DNA of 64,000 nt from the NCBI GenBank assembly GCA_963932465.1, contig OZ010800.1:99219307-99283306 (forward strand). The letters run 5' to 3'. Shown in pieces: positions 21,611 through 34,125 of the stretch. This DNA is from Maratus speciosus. Its lineage: Eukaryota; Arthropoda; Arachnida; Araneae; Salticidae. Made by a program: the position numbers and the translations under genes. The notes under the pieces were generated by a model. The model was not told where the DNA came from, did not search any database, and saw only the letters and a program-made list of their open reading frames with translations. The stretch's first letter is position 1, and each line of letters begins with the position of its first letter.

Positions 21611-22500
21611 TAAGCAGTTAATGTCACGTTATTCAGATAAGGCAAAACAACAATTATGGCCACTGGTCTTTTATATGTGCAATTTTTATCTTTTAAAGTT
21701 ACAACTGTAACTATACCATCTTGGCCTGGATGGATTTTATTAATTCGTGCCAAATGTCATTTTAAAGGACAATAATTATCAGAATGTTTTACTAAGACTA
21801 AGTTTACCTCTTTTATCTCTACCCTTTCTTTATGCCATTTGGGTCTATTTAAGACCTTATTTAAATATTCTGATGACCATTTTTTCCAAAGATGTTGTGT
21901 CAGTTTCTGAACTAATTGCCACCTGCTCAACCTGTTCATAGGGATTTCAGTATAATTCGGTTCATGTAAGTTCATTAAAGATGAGCCAATTAGGAAGTGA
22001 ACAGGTGTCAAAGCTTCAACATCATTTGGATAACTTGAAAGAGGGCAGAATGAACGAGAATTAAGAACAGCTTCGATTTGAATAATGAGAGTCAAGTGTT
22101 CCCCCTAACTTAAAATACAACGTGCTTTAAATGATATTTAAGGGATTTAATACTTGCCTCCCATAAACCTCCAAAGTGAGGGGCTAAGGGGAATTAAAAT
22201 GCCAAGTAATTCCTTCATTAGCTAAATACATTTGAATTTAATCCTCACTTTTATCCTTAAATAAAGATCTCAGAATTTCTCTTATTCCTTTATTGGCATC
22301 AACAAAATTTCGGCCATTATCACTAATGATATCAGAAGGTTTGCCTCGTCTCGCAATAAAGCGTTTAAGCGCTGCAAAAATCGCTGCATTTGTTAAATCA
22401 TTAACCATTTCAAAGTGCAAGGCCTTTGTAGTAAAACACACAAAAATACAAATAAAGCCTTTTTTACCTGATTACTCTTACCTGTCGAATTTTTCTCATC
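21611..22500 (-). pseudogene. BEL/Pao integrase core and C-terminal domain
   Basis: 22238-22441 gives CFTTKALHFEMVNDL and FIARRGKPSDIISDNGRNFV, which contains the second catalytic Asp (SDNG). 21757-22095 gives VLNSRSFCPLSSYPND, ALTPVHFLIGSSL, NRLSRWQLVQKLTQHLWKKW and LVKHSDNYCPLK, the C-terminal domain of BEL integrases. After a Trp-to-stop change (TGA in place of TGG) the frame continues HLARINKIHPGQDGIV to a natural-looking stop at 21611-21613. The enzyme would insert cDNA; stops make it inactive. Confidence 0.88.
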
Positions 22501-23640
22501 AATAGGACCGCAGTAGTCCAATCCCTGGGAACTGTTATTCTTGCTTTGCAAATCATCCATCTGTCGCTGAGAAATATTAGAATTAATTTTCTTACAAATA
22601 ATACAATTAAAAATATTTTTTCGAACTACATTTCTGGCTGATAAAATCCAAAATTTAGTTCTGACGAGGGACAGTGTTGTTTCTGAACCTGCATGAAAAT
22701 ATAAAACATGAAAATAATTAATAACACAAAAAGTAAAATTATGTTTCAGGATATGTCAGGAATAATCATAGGATATTTTGGTGGTCGGATAAGTTACTGT
22801 TTTTAAGTCTACCACCAACACGAATCATGTCATCATTCTCTAAAAATTGACACACGTTTGTCAGTTTGCTATTGTTAGGGATAGCACTATCCTTTTCTAA
22901 ACACTGGATCTCTTTCACGAATGAAGACCTTTCAATTTTCTTTATGATGCACAATAAGGACTGAGAGAAGTCACTGTTAGATAAAGTTCCAGCTGTAGGA
23001 TATAAATGATTTATACAGTTATGAATGAATCTCTTATAATACCATGCCTCTACTCTTTGTAGTTTGATGAACGAAGAACAGTTACTAATGATGGCTAAAG
23101 ATTCAAGAGTGTTAACTAAGGCAAATACTTTTGTTACTGATGGTGTTTTCAATTCAATCACAAACAACTCATTGGTTTCAGAAGGATTGCTATCAGGACA
23201 CTCAACCACCTCAGGCTGTTGTAGGAATTCAGGACCGAACCACCACTGTTCACTCTGTTAAATCTTTATGTGATCTATACATCTAGAAATAATGTCTGCA
23301 GTATTTAGATTGTAAGGTACATAATGCCACTGTTCAACATAAATTAAACTTTGTATAATCGATGTCATGTTTGCCACAAATGTCTTAAGATCGTTAGACT
23401 ATTTTTTTAACCATGCAAGTACAACAGTGCTATCTGTCAAAAATAAGTTTTGGCAACTTCTAGTTTTAAGGCACTTAACACCTTTTTTCATCAACTTCGA
23501 AGGACTGCAGCAGAAAGTTCAAGACGCGGGATCGTGACATATTTTAGAGGAGCTACTCTAGATTTACTAATGAGTAGCTTAACAGCGGAATCACCATAAG
23601 AATTAGTAGATTTCACTTTGCAGATACACCTTTTCCCTTG
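22500..23640 (-). pseudogene. BEL/Pao RNase H to integrase zinc-binding region
   Basis: The 147-residue frame 22766-23209 contains ECPDSNPSETNELFVIELK, LQRVEAWYYKRFIHNCINH (the hydrophobic helix block before the integrase zinc finger) and ENDDMIRVGGRLKNSNLS, typical of BEL pol just before the integrase HHCC domain. Sequence 22500-22700 continues with degraded CIICKKINS-type residues. The intervening 23210-23640 holds degraded RNase H in changing frames. Confidence 0.75.
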
Positions 23641-24600
23641 TAATTATTGGTCATATCAAAACCAAAGGATCAAATATTCTAGCAATTTGTGACAAGACTG
23701 AAAGTTTAGTGTATAATTCGCTTGGCTCGATAATTGAGTTAAACCCAAAACAATCTGGTTGAGACTTCCACAATATTAACAAAGTTTTTGTCTCATTAGA
23801 AAAAGAATATTCCGATTCTGAATTATTATATAAAAGAGCAAAATTATTTACGTCCATTTATGGAGAACCACCCCTCCACTATTTAACAAAGATATCAGTT
23901 GTTACTGAACCTCCTTAGCTGTGTCTAAATCAACTGCCCCTGTTAGGATGTCATCCATGTACACATCCTGCAACAACACATTCGCAGCTAAAGGAAATTC
24001 ATTTCCTACGTCTCTGGCTAATTGCATTACGGTTCTTGTAGCTAAAAAACCAGCACAAGTTGTTCAATAAGCCTCAGTATATAACTTTTACACTTTTACT
24101 AACTCCTTCACCTCAGGTTTAAATACCATTCGAAATAAATATCTTTGAATCGGATGTATTACTATCATACTATACATCTTTTTAATATCTGCTACGAAAA
24201 CAAATTGGTGCTTTCCAAATCGCAACATTATACAAAATAACTCATCTTTGATTGTTCTTCCGTTAAACTGCAAAGTGTTTAATTTTTTTCCTGTAGAAGT
24301 TAAGAAAGAAGGATTATACATGACTCGAAATGGTTTGCTACTTGATTCTGTACGGAACACGCAATGATGTGGAATATAATAAGTGGCTTCTGGCTCTTCA
24401 GATTTTTACACTTCTTCCATGTGACCCATCCTTAGATATTCTTCCATAAATGCTTTATAAAGATCATTAAATTTAGGTTCTCTAACTAAGCGCTTCCATA
24501 ATGAATTTAAAATTTTCATTGCCTTTTGTTTAGATTCGCCAAGACAAGACATATCTTCATTTAGCGGCATTTTCACCATGTATTGTCCATTTCACTGTAA
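23640..24600 (-). pseudogene. BEL/Pao reverse transcriptase
   Basis: From 24590 downward the minus strand reads MVKMPLNEDMSCLGESK and DLYKAFMEEYLRMGHMEEV, then a stop, then PSFLTSTGKKLNTLQFNGRT and VADIKKMYSMIVIHP (24088-24360; the D of VADIKKMY is the first catalytic Asp), then DVYMDDILTG with YMDD at about 23950-23961, and finally LYTKLSVLSQIARIFDPL (23651-23857), the conserved BEL block downstream of RT. Several stops and frame changes show that it is dead. The BEL family is identified by the LNDL-type and ARIFDPL blocks. Confidence 0.85.
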
Positions 24601-24636
24601 ATATTTGCTAACTTACTCACTTATTATTAGGTTATA

Positions 24637-26093
24637 CAGGGTGGTCCATAGATATATGCCAAAAATGTAAAGTAGGTAGAGCGGACCTAAATAAGCATAT
24701 TTCGTATAGGATTGTGTGTGCGGTAATGCCGCCTTGAGCCGGTAGGGAGCGCTGATGACTGCGTTGTAAAAAAGCGCTTCACTGTTTCATCATTTCCCGT
24801 ACGTATCTCAAACAGCATGCATCGTTTCACCAATGTGGAGCTTGCCGACATGCATATCATGTATGGGTCTGCACAAGGAAACGGATTAGCTGCTCAGAGG
24901 AAGTAGATGTCCATTTACTCCAGAGCGATTACCGGATAGGAATCAGCCGGATCGTCAAACATTCGAGCGTCTTCATCGGGAGTTACGCACAAGTGTATCG
25001 TTTTATGCTTCCAGGCGTGGAGCTGGCATTGAAAGATATCGCAGAACTCCTGCAGTAGAAACCAGCATACTAAACACAGTAGATGATATTCCTTCAAAAA
25101 GCTCGAGAGCTGTAGGACGTGCGTTGGGTGTGAGTCATCAAAGTTTTTTGAGGACTTTACATGAACACGGAATGCATCCGTATCATTTACAGAGAGTGCA
25201 AGCAAATGACCCCTGACGATTATCTTTCACATCTCAACTTTGCTCGTTTGTACCTACAGCAGACATCAGCCAATCCAACCTTTCCAGCAGATGTTTTATT
25301 TACTGATGAGACTACCTTTACGCGGTTGGGTATGTTTAACATCCACAATTCTCACCTGTGGGCTCATGGCAAGCCACCTGGCACAATAGCACATGCGTAC
25401 CAAGAAAGGTTTCCATTAATGTTTAGGCAGGCATTGTACACAATAGCTTAGTAGGACCGTACATTCTACCTAGTCATTTAACTGGCCATACATACAACGT
25501 CTTCCTACAGGAGGTTTTACCTGAACTTCTGGTAGGTATTCCTCCAGCTGTTCGCAGACGTATGTGGTTCCATCACGATGGAGCCACAGCTCACTTCAGT
25601 CGAGACGTCAGGAATCACCTGGATGTTGTTTATGGCCAGCATTAGATAGGACGGGGTGGACCAGTTCCATGGCCACCGCATTCTCCTAATTTAACGTGCT
25701 TGGAGTTTCTTTCTATTGGGGTCATATTAAAAGCCTGGTGTACAAGAGTCCCGTCAAATCTGAAGAAGATCTTGTTTCCGGCTTGCCTGTTGCTGCTTTA
25801 CATGTGCTCGACATGCCTGACGTCTTTTCTAATTTACGCCGATCTATGCGCCGTCGCTGTGAATCTTATATCGCTGTTGGTGGCCGCTCTTTCGTGTACC
25901 TCTTGCAAACTGTTAATAATTTTTTGTTTTATTTTGTCTTTATTACTCTCATCAGTTTCCTTTGATTCATACTGCTTTACAAGCTAGTACTTTAATGTGT
26001 CATTAACGCACACACATTCCTATCGGAAATATACTAATTTAGGTCCAATCTACCTACCTTTACATTTCTGACATATATTTTAGGACCGCCCTG
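24637..26093 (+). mobile_element. Mariner-like DNA transposon with TIRs, 1457 bp
   Basis: The ends CAGGGTGGTCCATAGATATA and (complement of the right end) CAGGGCGGTCCTAAAATATA are imperfect inverted repeats that stay similar for about 100 bp, including a GTAAAGTAGGTAGA block and GACCTAAAT. TA flanks both ends (24635-24636, 26094-26095). The length is close to an autonomous element and the interior holds a full-length but broken transposase. Confidence 0.88.
24817..25970 (+). pseudogene. Mariner-like DDE transposase, multiply frameshifted
   Basis: The start ATG at 24817 gives MHRFTNVELADMHIMYGSAQ (an N-terminal helix-turn-helix family start), with a stop at 24907. Another frame then reads PERLPDRNQPDRQTFERLHR, YRRTPAVETSILNTVDDIP and ALGVSHQSFLRTLHEHGMHP. 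25161-25451 encodes PADVLFTDETTFTRLG (first Asp in LFTDE) and NSHLWAHGKPPG. Beyond a stop come GHTYNVFLQEVLPELL and MWFHHDGATAHFSRDV (second Asp), then PWPPHSPNLTCLEF, where the usual third acidic Asp region is altered, and in another frame FYWGHIKSLVYKSPV. At least two stops and three frame changes. Nearly every domain is present, so decay is fairly recent. Confidence 0.85.
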
Positions 26094-26116
26094 TATATCA
26101 TTGTGATATAGGTAAA

Positions 26117-27926
26117 CAGTGTGACCTCGAAAATCCGGCATTCAGAGATCCGGTATCAAACTCATCTCTCCCCTCCCTTTTTTCCCTTCCAACTTACAGG
26201 AAAAGTAAAAATGGCAGTTATTTACAAATTAAAAACCGACATAAGAAATTATGCATTAGTGGACAGCGAGATCGCTGACGCCGGACTAAATAGAACCCTC
26301 GATAACACTGGTAGCAGCTCAGAGGATCGAGGACGAGGACCTGACAGATGATAAGATCTCACCGAAAAAATGCATAAGTTTGACCGGAAAATTAACATCA
26401 TCTTCATAGAAACAAGAATATATTTCCGAAATCGAAGCACTTCTCGAAAATGTATGTTTAAATATTTTTTTCGGGCTTTGAATAGTTATGAGAAAAACAA
26501 TGACAAATGCACTAAGTAGTCAGCTGCCTCTTTATTGAAAACATACAAAATGCATCATTAGACGTCTGCACAGATATGTAAAACGTTATAAGTTATATAG
26601 ATACAACAAAAAGATAAAAAGTGATTAATGATTGGTTAGTGTTTAATGTTATATAGTATAATAAAATAGGTTGTTAAGTGTTTTTTTATACAACACTTAT
26701 TATTAAATGATTATTGACTTGAAATGACATTCATCAGTCAAACCGACGTCTCTGGTCAAAGGGTTGCGTGATTGCAAGCATGGCTTTCAATTCTTCTACA
26801 CCTTAAATAAATAATTAAATATAATATTTATTTACGCAACTGGGCGCGAAAGAGCCGTTTTCGTCTCGAGAGAGAAGATTCATGTCCTAGCCGTAGGCGA
26901 ATGCTGCAAACACTCAAGCGTTGAAGCTTTGGCTCCTGAGCAGCCCTGGTGCACATAGTATTTTTAAAAACGGTGGAACTAATTGTAATTAATTAAGTAA
27001 TGATTCATACAACATTTTATCACAACATGATTTTTAGATGTTTTTTTTAGCCCTCTTTTACAACTCGAGTCATGAATAGGTTACCTTTGGATTTATTTAG
27101 GAAATATTTTAGCCTATTATATTACCAACCACCGTTTAAAAAAATAATTTATGATTTAGTTCTAATTGTTTGAAAATTTAATAGTTATACACACTGTATT
27201 AAGATACATATTTTGATCACAAAAATAAAAATGTTAGTGAAAAAATAAAGGTGAAATGAACTCGAAGAAAATCTATACCTATTAATACGCAGTAAAACCT
27301 TGAAAATCTGGAATTATCGGGACCGAGACTAAACCGGATTCTTGAAAATTACAGATTTCGGGAAAATATCAAAAGTACTTACGATTTTCTTGATAGTGAC
27401 ATTTATTTGTAATTTAATAGATACCCAAATGATATTGAGGTGAGAAAAATGAAAAATTAAATGTTTAAAATACTTACTTTAGTTGATATTTTCTATGTTA
27501 AAAAAATGTGTTAAGTAGTGTTTTCATTTCTTCTCATGTAATTTCTCAAGCATCAATGTCTGTCAAGTAACTACCATCTTTCTTGGATTTTATACAAGTG
27601 ACGAATATTGATTTCGGAATTGTTTCTTTCAAGATAAAATTAATTTTAAGGTCAAATTTATGCATTTTTTCGACGAGACCTTATCTACCTATCAGGTACT
27701 CGTCCTTGTTTGTCTGAGCTGTTACCAATGTTATCGAGGGTTCTATTTAGCACAGCGAAAGCGATCTCGCTGTCTGCTAATGCATCGTTCTTTTTATTTC
27801 GGTTTTATTTTCGTAAATAATTGCTTTTTCTTACTTTTCCCGTATGTTGGAAGTGCAAAAAAAGAGGGGGGGGGGGTGACTTTGATGCCGGATTTTTTAA
27901 GTTGCCGGATTTTCGAAGGCACATTG
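26117..27926. mobile_element. Foldback element with about 325 bp inverted arms, pogo-like ends
   Basis: The left arm 26117-26440 and the reverse complement of 27600-27926 align throughout: CAGTGTGACCTCGAAAATCC at the left tip, CAATGTGCCTTCGAAAATCC at the right, then shared ACAGCGAGATCGCT, CTAAATAGAACCCTCGATAA and AAAAAATGCATAA. The 'CCTCGAAAATCCGGC' tip resembles pogo/Tigger-type TIRs. TA is present at the right flank; the left flank is GGTAAA, so the target duplication is not clean. The spacer, 26441-27599, shows no transposase. Confidence 0.7.
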
Positions 27927-29812
27927 TATACTTATATCATAATAATATCTAACCTAATAATAAGTGAGTACGTTAGCAGATTTTTACAGTGAAATGCTTA
28001 CTTTAGTGTTATGAACAGAAAAGATGTTAAAGAATATCTTTTTTGTGATTTTCCAAAATTACTGGTTTTCGTCGATTTTCCAACGCCTCTACAGGATCCA
28101 TATGTCGTACAAAAAAATTACAAGAACATGAATCGTAGGTAGTTTTCTCGTCTGTATTTTAATATAGGGTCACCTTTTCTTTAAAAACCTACTTTGCTAG
28201 TTATAAGCCAAAAACAGAAGAAAATCCGCGATTTTTAGTGGTTTTACCATGATTTTTCATATTTGCCAAGAGACATTTTGTTGGGCAACTTCAGATTCAT
28301 GTTCTCCCCTGAAAACATAAAGTAAGACTCTAAAATTTTTTACACCAGAATTTTCCACTTTAAGCTCTTTTTGAACCTAATTTGACTGGACTATCAATGT
28401 AAATCAGAGGCAGCGAAATCAACAAAGTATTAATAATTCCTCGTGATTATTAAATGTGAAAAACATATTGATTTCTGAAATTTCTAAAGCTAACAAACGT
28501 TTTTGGGAATCAAGGTTAACTAGGAAGAAGTTCTTGTACATTTTTTTATTATATAAACTTTTCTAAGTTATTTTTAATTGTCGTTATAAATATTTTTACA
28601 GTGTATTTCTAAATTATCCCATAAAAATTTCTTAAAAACTCATAACACAATTAACATTAATTTTTACATAATAAGTGGCATAATCGCATATTATGTAAGA
28701 AGCAAGGTTAATGTTTCTTGTATGCAACAATTAAAGTTTTTATATTAAATTTAATGTAATAATTTTAGTATTTGATTAAATATTTTAAGATTCAAAATTA
28801 GATGACGTAAACCCAAAGACGTAAATGAAGTAAACTCCTTTTTTCTGATAGAAATGGACAAAGTAGAAATCATGTTCTTTTAAAGCTGCGCTTTTATAAA
28901 TTAAATCATCATATCTTTCTCCGAAAAATCTATTGGTGTTTTATTCAAAACACTTGCAGCTTTTTGAACTACTTTTTAAATTTGAAGTTAGGTGTTAATG
29001 GTTAGAATAGCTTTTAAAAGTTTATTTCAATAATTCTAAAATATGTAAAGAAGTTTAATTTACAAATTTTCAGAATCTTAAATTACAATAGAAAAAATAC
29101 TTTATCCTATATTTCCACGCATTAATGAATTAAATAATATTTAATTAAATAATTGAAAAATATCTGTATTCGGTAACATTTTGTAAGAAAATTAATGAAG
29201 ATCAATTTCTCCTTTCAGATATTTATATATTATTTTTTCATTTATAAATCTATATATAAATTAATTTATTTTATCCTTAAGCATAATTCATTATGGGACT
29301 ACTTAGTTATCCCATCGACAAAAAATCTATCGCCAAATTATAAGATTAAACGCCAATAATGGTTGATCGTAAATGTCACATTCAATTTACTTTAAACAAG
29401 TTACACGTGTTTACGTCATCAAGTGATTTTTATATCGACGTTTTATTTATATTTTTATTAATGTTATACTAATTTATTTGTTCTTTCGTTATTTAAAATA
29501 AAAATTATGTCAATTTGTATAATTAGGTGAGAGGTTTGGCGATTTATATAACTTGGCGAAATTGGTCAACAGGATAATTTAGTTTATTAATTACCGTAAT
29601 TATTTTCTCTAGTTTGGCAAGCAACATTCAAGTTTGATACACATCACGACTTCTAAAATCGAGAACGGTTTTCTTGTCAGAATTTTTCATGTATATTTAA
29701 CGATTAATAAAAAATACCTACGAAAAGCATTGATATAGAAATTTAAATCTTATTACGTCACATGTTTATTGATCTTGTGTACTGGAAAAAAATTGCATTA
29801 ACATCAATTTTT
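27927..29812. other. AT-rich intergenic stretch, nothing recognised
   Basis: Low-complexity AT sequence. A pogo-like tip (complement CTGTAGAGGCGTTGG) ends at about 28095 without a convincing partner. No coding frame. Confidence 0.4.
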
Positions 29813-31213
29813 AGGGTTCCGTACAAATAAAGTAAAAACGAAACATTATAAGATCACTCTTGTGTCTGTCTGTAACAGGCATTTTACTCGTAAACCGTAG
29901 GATGTGAGAAGTTCAAATTGCGGGAAGTAATAAGACTATTGGCCCACATATTTACATATTATCAAAAATTCCAAAATGTATTTAGTAAAAGTGTAGAGGG
30001 TTTAATTATTTTACTCAGAATTTTTTTTTCCTTTGTGTATCAAGCGGGATATCGTTTGAAAGCTTTCGTAACGCTGAACTCAAAAATATATTTCCTTTAA
30101 CTTCATGTATTATAGTTAAAGAGATATCGTCGAAAATGTTGTGCAAAAATCTGCCCCCCCCCCTCTAATTCAGAATCTACTGAAACTAAAATTATGAAAA
30201 AAATAGAGGTACTAGACGTTAATGTAAACCTTGAAGGAAAATTATAGCGATTACCTATGTCACATAGTTTGTGAGAAGAGTTAATGTAAACCTTACAAGA
30301 AAATTATAGGGATTACCCTACGTCACATAGTTTGTGATAAAAGTTTCCGTTACACACAAATTTCGATTTATGGGAATTCAGCAAAAGTGTTGAGGAGCGC
30401 TGGAGGTACCTATTTTAGCAGATGTATAAAAGCATTGATGATATGATTTTCGAAAAAAATCGTCGATAATTAGACGAGATATTAACCCTTAAAAATCCGG
30501 ACGGTTTGGACATACATAAAGACAGGGGAGGCGTACTCTATGTACCATCGGCTTTTAAAGTCTATATAACAACTTTTAATGATATATTTGTGTTTTGCAA
30601 TGCCCAGTAGCAGTATAAAATCAATAAACGTCCAATTGTTAAAAACAAACTAATTTACTTAGAATCAATTACATAAATACTATGGGATTCGCGGACAGTT
30701 GCACTGAGTCGAACTGTGAATACGCTTCCCGTGTCTTTAAAAATTAATTAAGAATGTAACTGAAAAAATGCGGCGCGGACAAAGGCGACGTTGAAATTTT
30801 GTGACCCCATTTCGTGCTTAGCACGATGCCAAGTTTAAAATTTGAACAAGAGATTTGTTTAGCTACGCTGTAAAAAGTTACTACGCTAAACTTTTTTTTA
30901 CGAAAGGCAAAATGAAGTTTAATAATATTACTTTTATTGTCAGTACCAAATTAAGTTCATCATTAGCAGATTAGGATAAATGAAAAAAAGATACAAAATA
31001 GAAATATTTGATATTATTTAGGCTTCATATCTCTTTGAACTTTTATGGTATAGCCATTCAAACTTTTGTAGTATATAAGGCTATCACCCAAACCTACGTT
31101 GTATAGTTTTTACAAAAGTCTTATTATTCTTCTAGCAACGATTTATTTTTTATAATACAGTTAATAATTCATATATTTATTGTACGGAACCCTCTCATCT
31201 CGAGTAATACTCG
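29813..31213. mobile_element. Element ended by AGGGTTCCGTAC / GTACGGAACCCT with a 3' hairpin
   Basis: AGGGTTCCGTACAAATAA at 29813 and its near complement TTATTGTACGGAACCCT ending at 31193 bound a noncoding 1.38 kb unit. Just outside the right end is a perfect hairpin CGAGTAATACTCG (31201-31213) followed by CACTTGACTG. The start continues with a CTGTCTGTCTGTAACAGGCATTTTACTC-like block. I recall the same ends, hairpin and TCTGTCTGT block from abundant repeats in moth and butterfly genomes; the superfamily is uncertain (a Helitron-like 3' hairpin is one reading). Confidence 0.65.
30218..30341. repeat. Two-copy 62 bp tandem duplication
   Basis: GTTAATGTAAACCTT begins units at 30218 and 30280; both contain AAAATTATAG and CGTCACATAG/TGTCACATAG. 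It lies inside the AGGGTTCCGTAC element. Confidence 0.8.
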
Positions 31214-31952
31214 CACTTGACTGTTTATTTGTAAATCAATCTTTGAATTAAAAATTGACTTCATGAAAAAAGCCTTTTAGTACGCTTAAAGGATTAAAAC
31301 CGGTTACAGTTGCGAATATATTTCCGATTATCTTTTCATTTATTCTCTATTAAACATTGTATGCACATTAAGAGAAAAAAATAAAATGTCTAAAAATGAA
31401 AGTAATATACAAGATCCTTATTTAATGTATGTCGACACTGTAGTTATTTAAATATACAAAGACTCTTTTTTAAATAAGTACAGTGTTGATATTAAGGGAG
31501 CCCAGGAGCTTTGAGTTTGTCGAAACAATGAAAAACATCGCCATCTTCAAAGTACCAAAACACAAACAATATCTTTTTACCCCATTTCTGCCTAAAATAT
31601 ATATCCTTAACTATATTATCCAGAAAAATAAATGTTGTATGTACAAAATTATTATTTAAATTTAAAATTTAAAAATTTATCTCGCTAATGCGCCATTAAG
31701 TGCTGCGCGCATGATAAATTTCTAAATTATTCATGTAGAAAACAATTTTTGAACAAAATAGAATCATAATACTTGTACTTTTAACTTAAAACTAAAATAT
31801 ACGCAAAAAGTTTTGTTTAAAATTAAATTTTAGCACAAAAAAAGTAAAAAAAAAAAAAAAAAAAAATCTTTCAAATTTTTCAAATGCAAAAAAATAAATA
31901 ACCAAAATATGTGATTTTTTTATGTTTTAGCATGTAGAAAATAAAGAACGCA

Positions 31953-31985
<33 letters not shown>

Positions 31986-33374
31986 GCTGAAGCTTATATA
32001 GTTTAAAAGTGACAGTGTGCGCAAACTCCAAATTTAATAATATGAGAAAACGCTTTTTAAAGTTTCAATATTCACGGACATTCAATTATACTCACCGTCA
32101 GGGTTGGGAAAAGCTTAATAACCCACCGTATAGCACTGATGTAATGACCAAGTGACTACCACTTGCTCTTAAAGAAGCACATTTGCGGTCAGCGCTAGAA
32201 CAATTATGACGACGTCATAACGGCGATAATGCAGTGTATAGCACAACAAGTGGCATATTTATATGAGGAGGGGTTACAAATTCTGGTCATAGGATAAAGC
32301 TTTTAATGTGGATGGAAATTATGTAGTTTAAGTAGATTAAGATGCAGGCTTTTTGTATTCCAGTATATCTGATTTCACAAACGTAACACTTGGAAATAAA
32401 GACATTACAAGTAGCTCATAAAAATATAGCTAATACTGTGTACTAAAATCTATAAGATTTCTATCATATATCAAAGAACTATTTAAGTTTAAAAATAGTA
32501 AAATTGTATTTAGTAAGATTTGCAAAAGTATAATAGCGAAAATAATGCACAATGTTTTGTTTTATGAAAATCTTACCTTTGAAAAACATGGGTTTTAAAT
32601 ATAAAAGAAAAAGTATTTACAAATGTAATCGTTCAGATAAATAAATAAAGAAATCTTGAAAATATATTTTCAGGATACTGATAAACATCCGCGTTCTACT
32701 ATTTTTATAACTTATTTTTTTGTGAAATCTTAATAGATCTTTAAATGGAAATAACTTACAAAATGCTTTAAATTTATTAAATTATCTTGAATAAAATTGC
32801 GTACATTATTTTATTTAAATTACATTACACACTTCTATTTGTTGAAGCTGAGCTCCTGCGTTCACTTGAAATAGGAGTTCTTTCATGATAAAACTGGACC
32901 TGTAAATGTTTTCTTTATACTTTCTTTTCATTTAAGGAAGCAAGAAAGTGGAAATAAATATTTTATTTGATATGCTTTGAAACACTTGGTATTTTAGTTA
33001 AATGCCAGAAAGATATATTTCCTATTTTGGAGATTACATTGTAAAGTCTTACAAATCTAACTGAATTGTTGAATATATATTTATTTATTTTTATTTTTGC
33101 ACTGCTCTCTCAGCTACAGAAATTAACTATTTTAATTTGATATTTTATTTTAAAACTGTTTTAAAAACACGTTTGAGGTCAGGTGTAAGTTTTTATTCTC
33201 GAAGAAGTGTTTTATACAGATTTTCATACAAATAATTTTAATCAATTTATAGGAGTTTTAATGAGGTTATTCAACACTCCAAAGCATTTGTTTCCACAAA
33301 ATTTCGGAAATAATTCTATATATATGTGTTGATGATTTTTACAATAGTAAACAAAAATTATCAAAATACGTATA
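31214..33374. other. AT-rich intergenic stretch with microsatellites
   Basis: Contains an A run at about 31843-31866 and a (TA)n tract at about 31951-31974. A GC-richer island at 32090-32270 begins CAGGGTTGGGAAAAG (hAT-like) and contains a palindrome GACGACGTC, but I found no matching second end or target duplication. Confidence 0.45.
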
Positions 33375-34125
33375 CAGAGCGTCCCAAATGTTTATAGACA
33401 ACCAGTTTTTGTATTTAAGAGCTAAATAAACCAGTAAAAATGACGAAATAAATTATGAAAATATATAATGAAGAAATAAAAATAATAAAATACTCAAGTC
33501 ACTTTTCGCAGTCATAGATTTAATATAAAAAATTAAAAACAAAAACATCCTGTCCAAAAAATATACAGACAACCGTTGTTAAAAGCTGATTTAAGTACTG
33601 TTGTTCAAGATTTGCATATTACAAGGTCATGTACATGTGATGCAATAGTTGTCTGAGATAAAGTCTAATCTGTCTTTCCGTTTCCAACTGATAGCAAAGA
33701 TGCCTCGCAATGTGCAGTTTTCCAAAAAGGAATTTTTGGAAAGCTGTAGTTTAGAGGATGGTGGATGGAACGTTGTGGACATTTCAAGAAAAACTCGATG
33801 CAGCATGGTTGGTATTTACCGAAATCTTTCAAAAGGCGACAATCTGAAGCAAAATCATGTTCTAGACGACCAACGAAAATATTTAAATGGTAAGACAGAG
33901 AAATATTGACATTAATTTCAACCGAGGACCTCTGTGCACGGTTAGTGTATATAGAAATAAACGTTTCAGTACCAATACCCGCGGTCCATCGACAGCTGCT
34001 AGCAAGTACATTTCTAGATTTTCTAAAAATGCGTCATTCGCAAAAATTTACTAAACGAAATAAAGACACTCGTGTTCAGTGTACCCGAATTCACAGGAAG
34101 TGGTCAGATGTAGTAATGGGCGATT
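33375..34125 (+). mobile_element. Tc1-like transposon, 3' truncated
   Basis: The left end CAGAGCGTCCCAAATGTTTA follows TA (33373-33374). A related subterminal motif sits about 175 bp inside: CCAAATGTTTATAGACAACC at 33384 and CCAAAAAATATACAGACAACC-type at about 33555, like the paired transposase-binding sites of Tc1/Tc3 elements. The element stops abruptly within the transposase near 34120 and no right end is present. Confidence 0.75.
33649..34125 (+). pseudogene. Tc1-like transposase, N-terminal third
   Basis: The real start is probably the ATG at 33700 (MPRNVQFSKKEFLESCSLED), since residues before it lack family character. The first frame continues GWNVVDISRKTRCSMVGIYR, a helix-turn-helix DNA-binding domain, to a stop at 33907. 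The second frame, 33906-34163, gives LVYIEINVSVPIPAVHRQLL, FLDFLKMRHSQKFTKRNKDT and IHRKWSDVVMGDSRKF, the linker and start of the DDE domain (first Asp expected in GDSRKF). Homology ends there, so the rest of the catalytic domain is missing. One frameshift plus truncation. Confidence 0.75.

Larger units (their letters stand above)
21611..24600 (-). mobile_element. BEL/Pao retrotransposon pol remnant
   Basis: Minus-strand order RT, RNase H and zinc region, integrase, C-terminal domain, as in BEL/Pao. No LTR was found on either side. The 5' part (gag, protease) is missing; recognisable sequence ends near 24600, only 36 bp from the mariner-like element at 24637. Described in three coding parts. 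Confidence 0.85.

Noticed and set aside
27300..28095. A possible pogo-like MITE from CAGTAAAACCTTG to CCTCTACAG
   Set aside because: The two tips differ too much, the candidate crosses the right end of the 26117-27926 foldback element, and no clean TA duplication is present.
32090..32300. Possible SINE or hAT MITE beginning CAGGGTTGGGAAAAG
   Set aside because: No matching second end, A/B-box pair or 8 bp duplication could be found.
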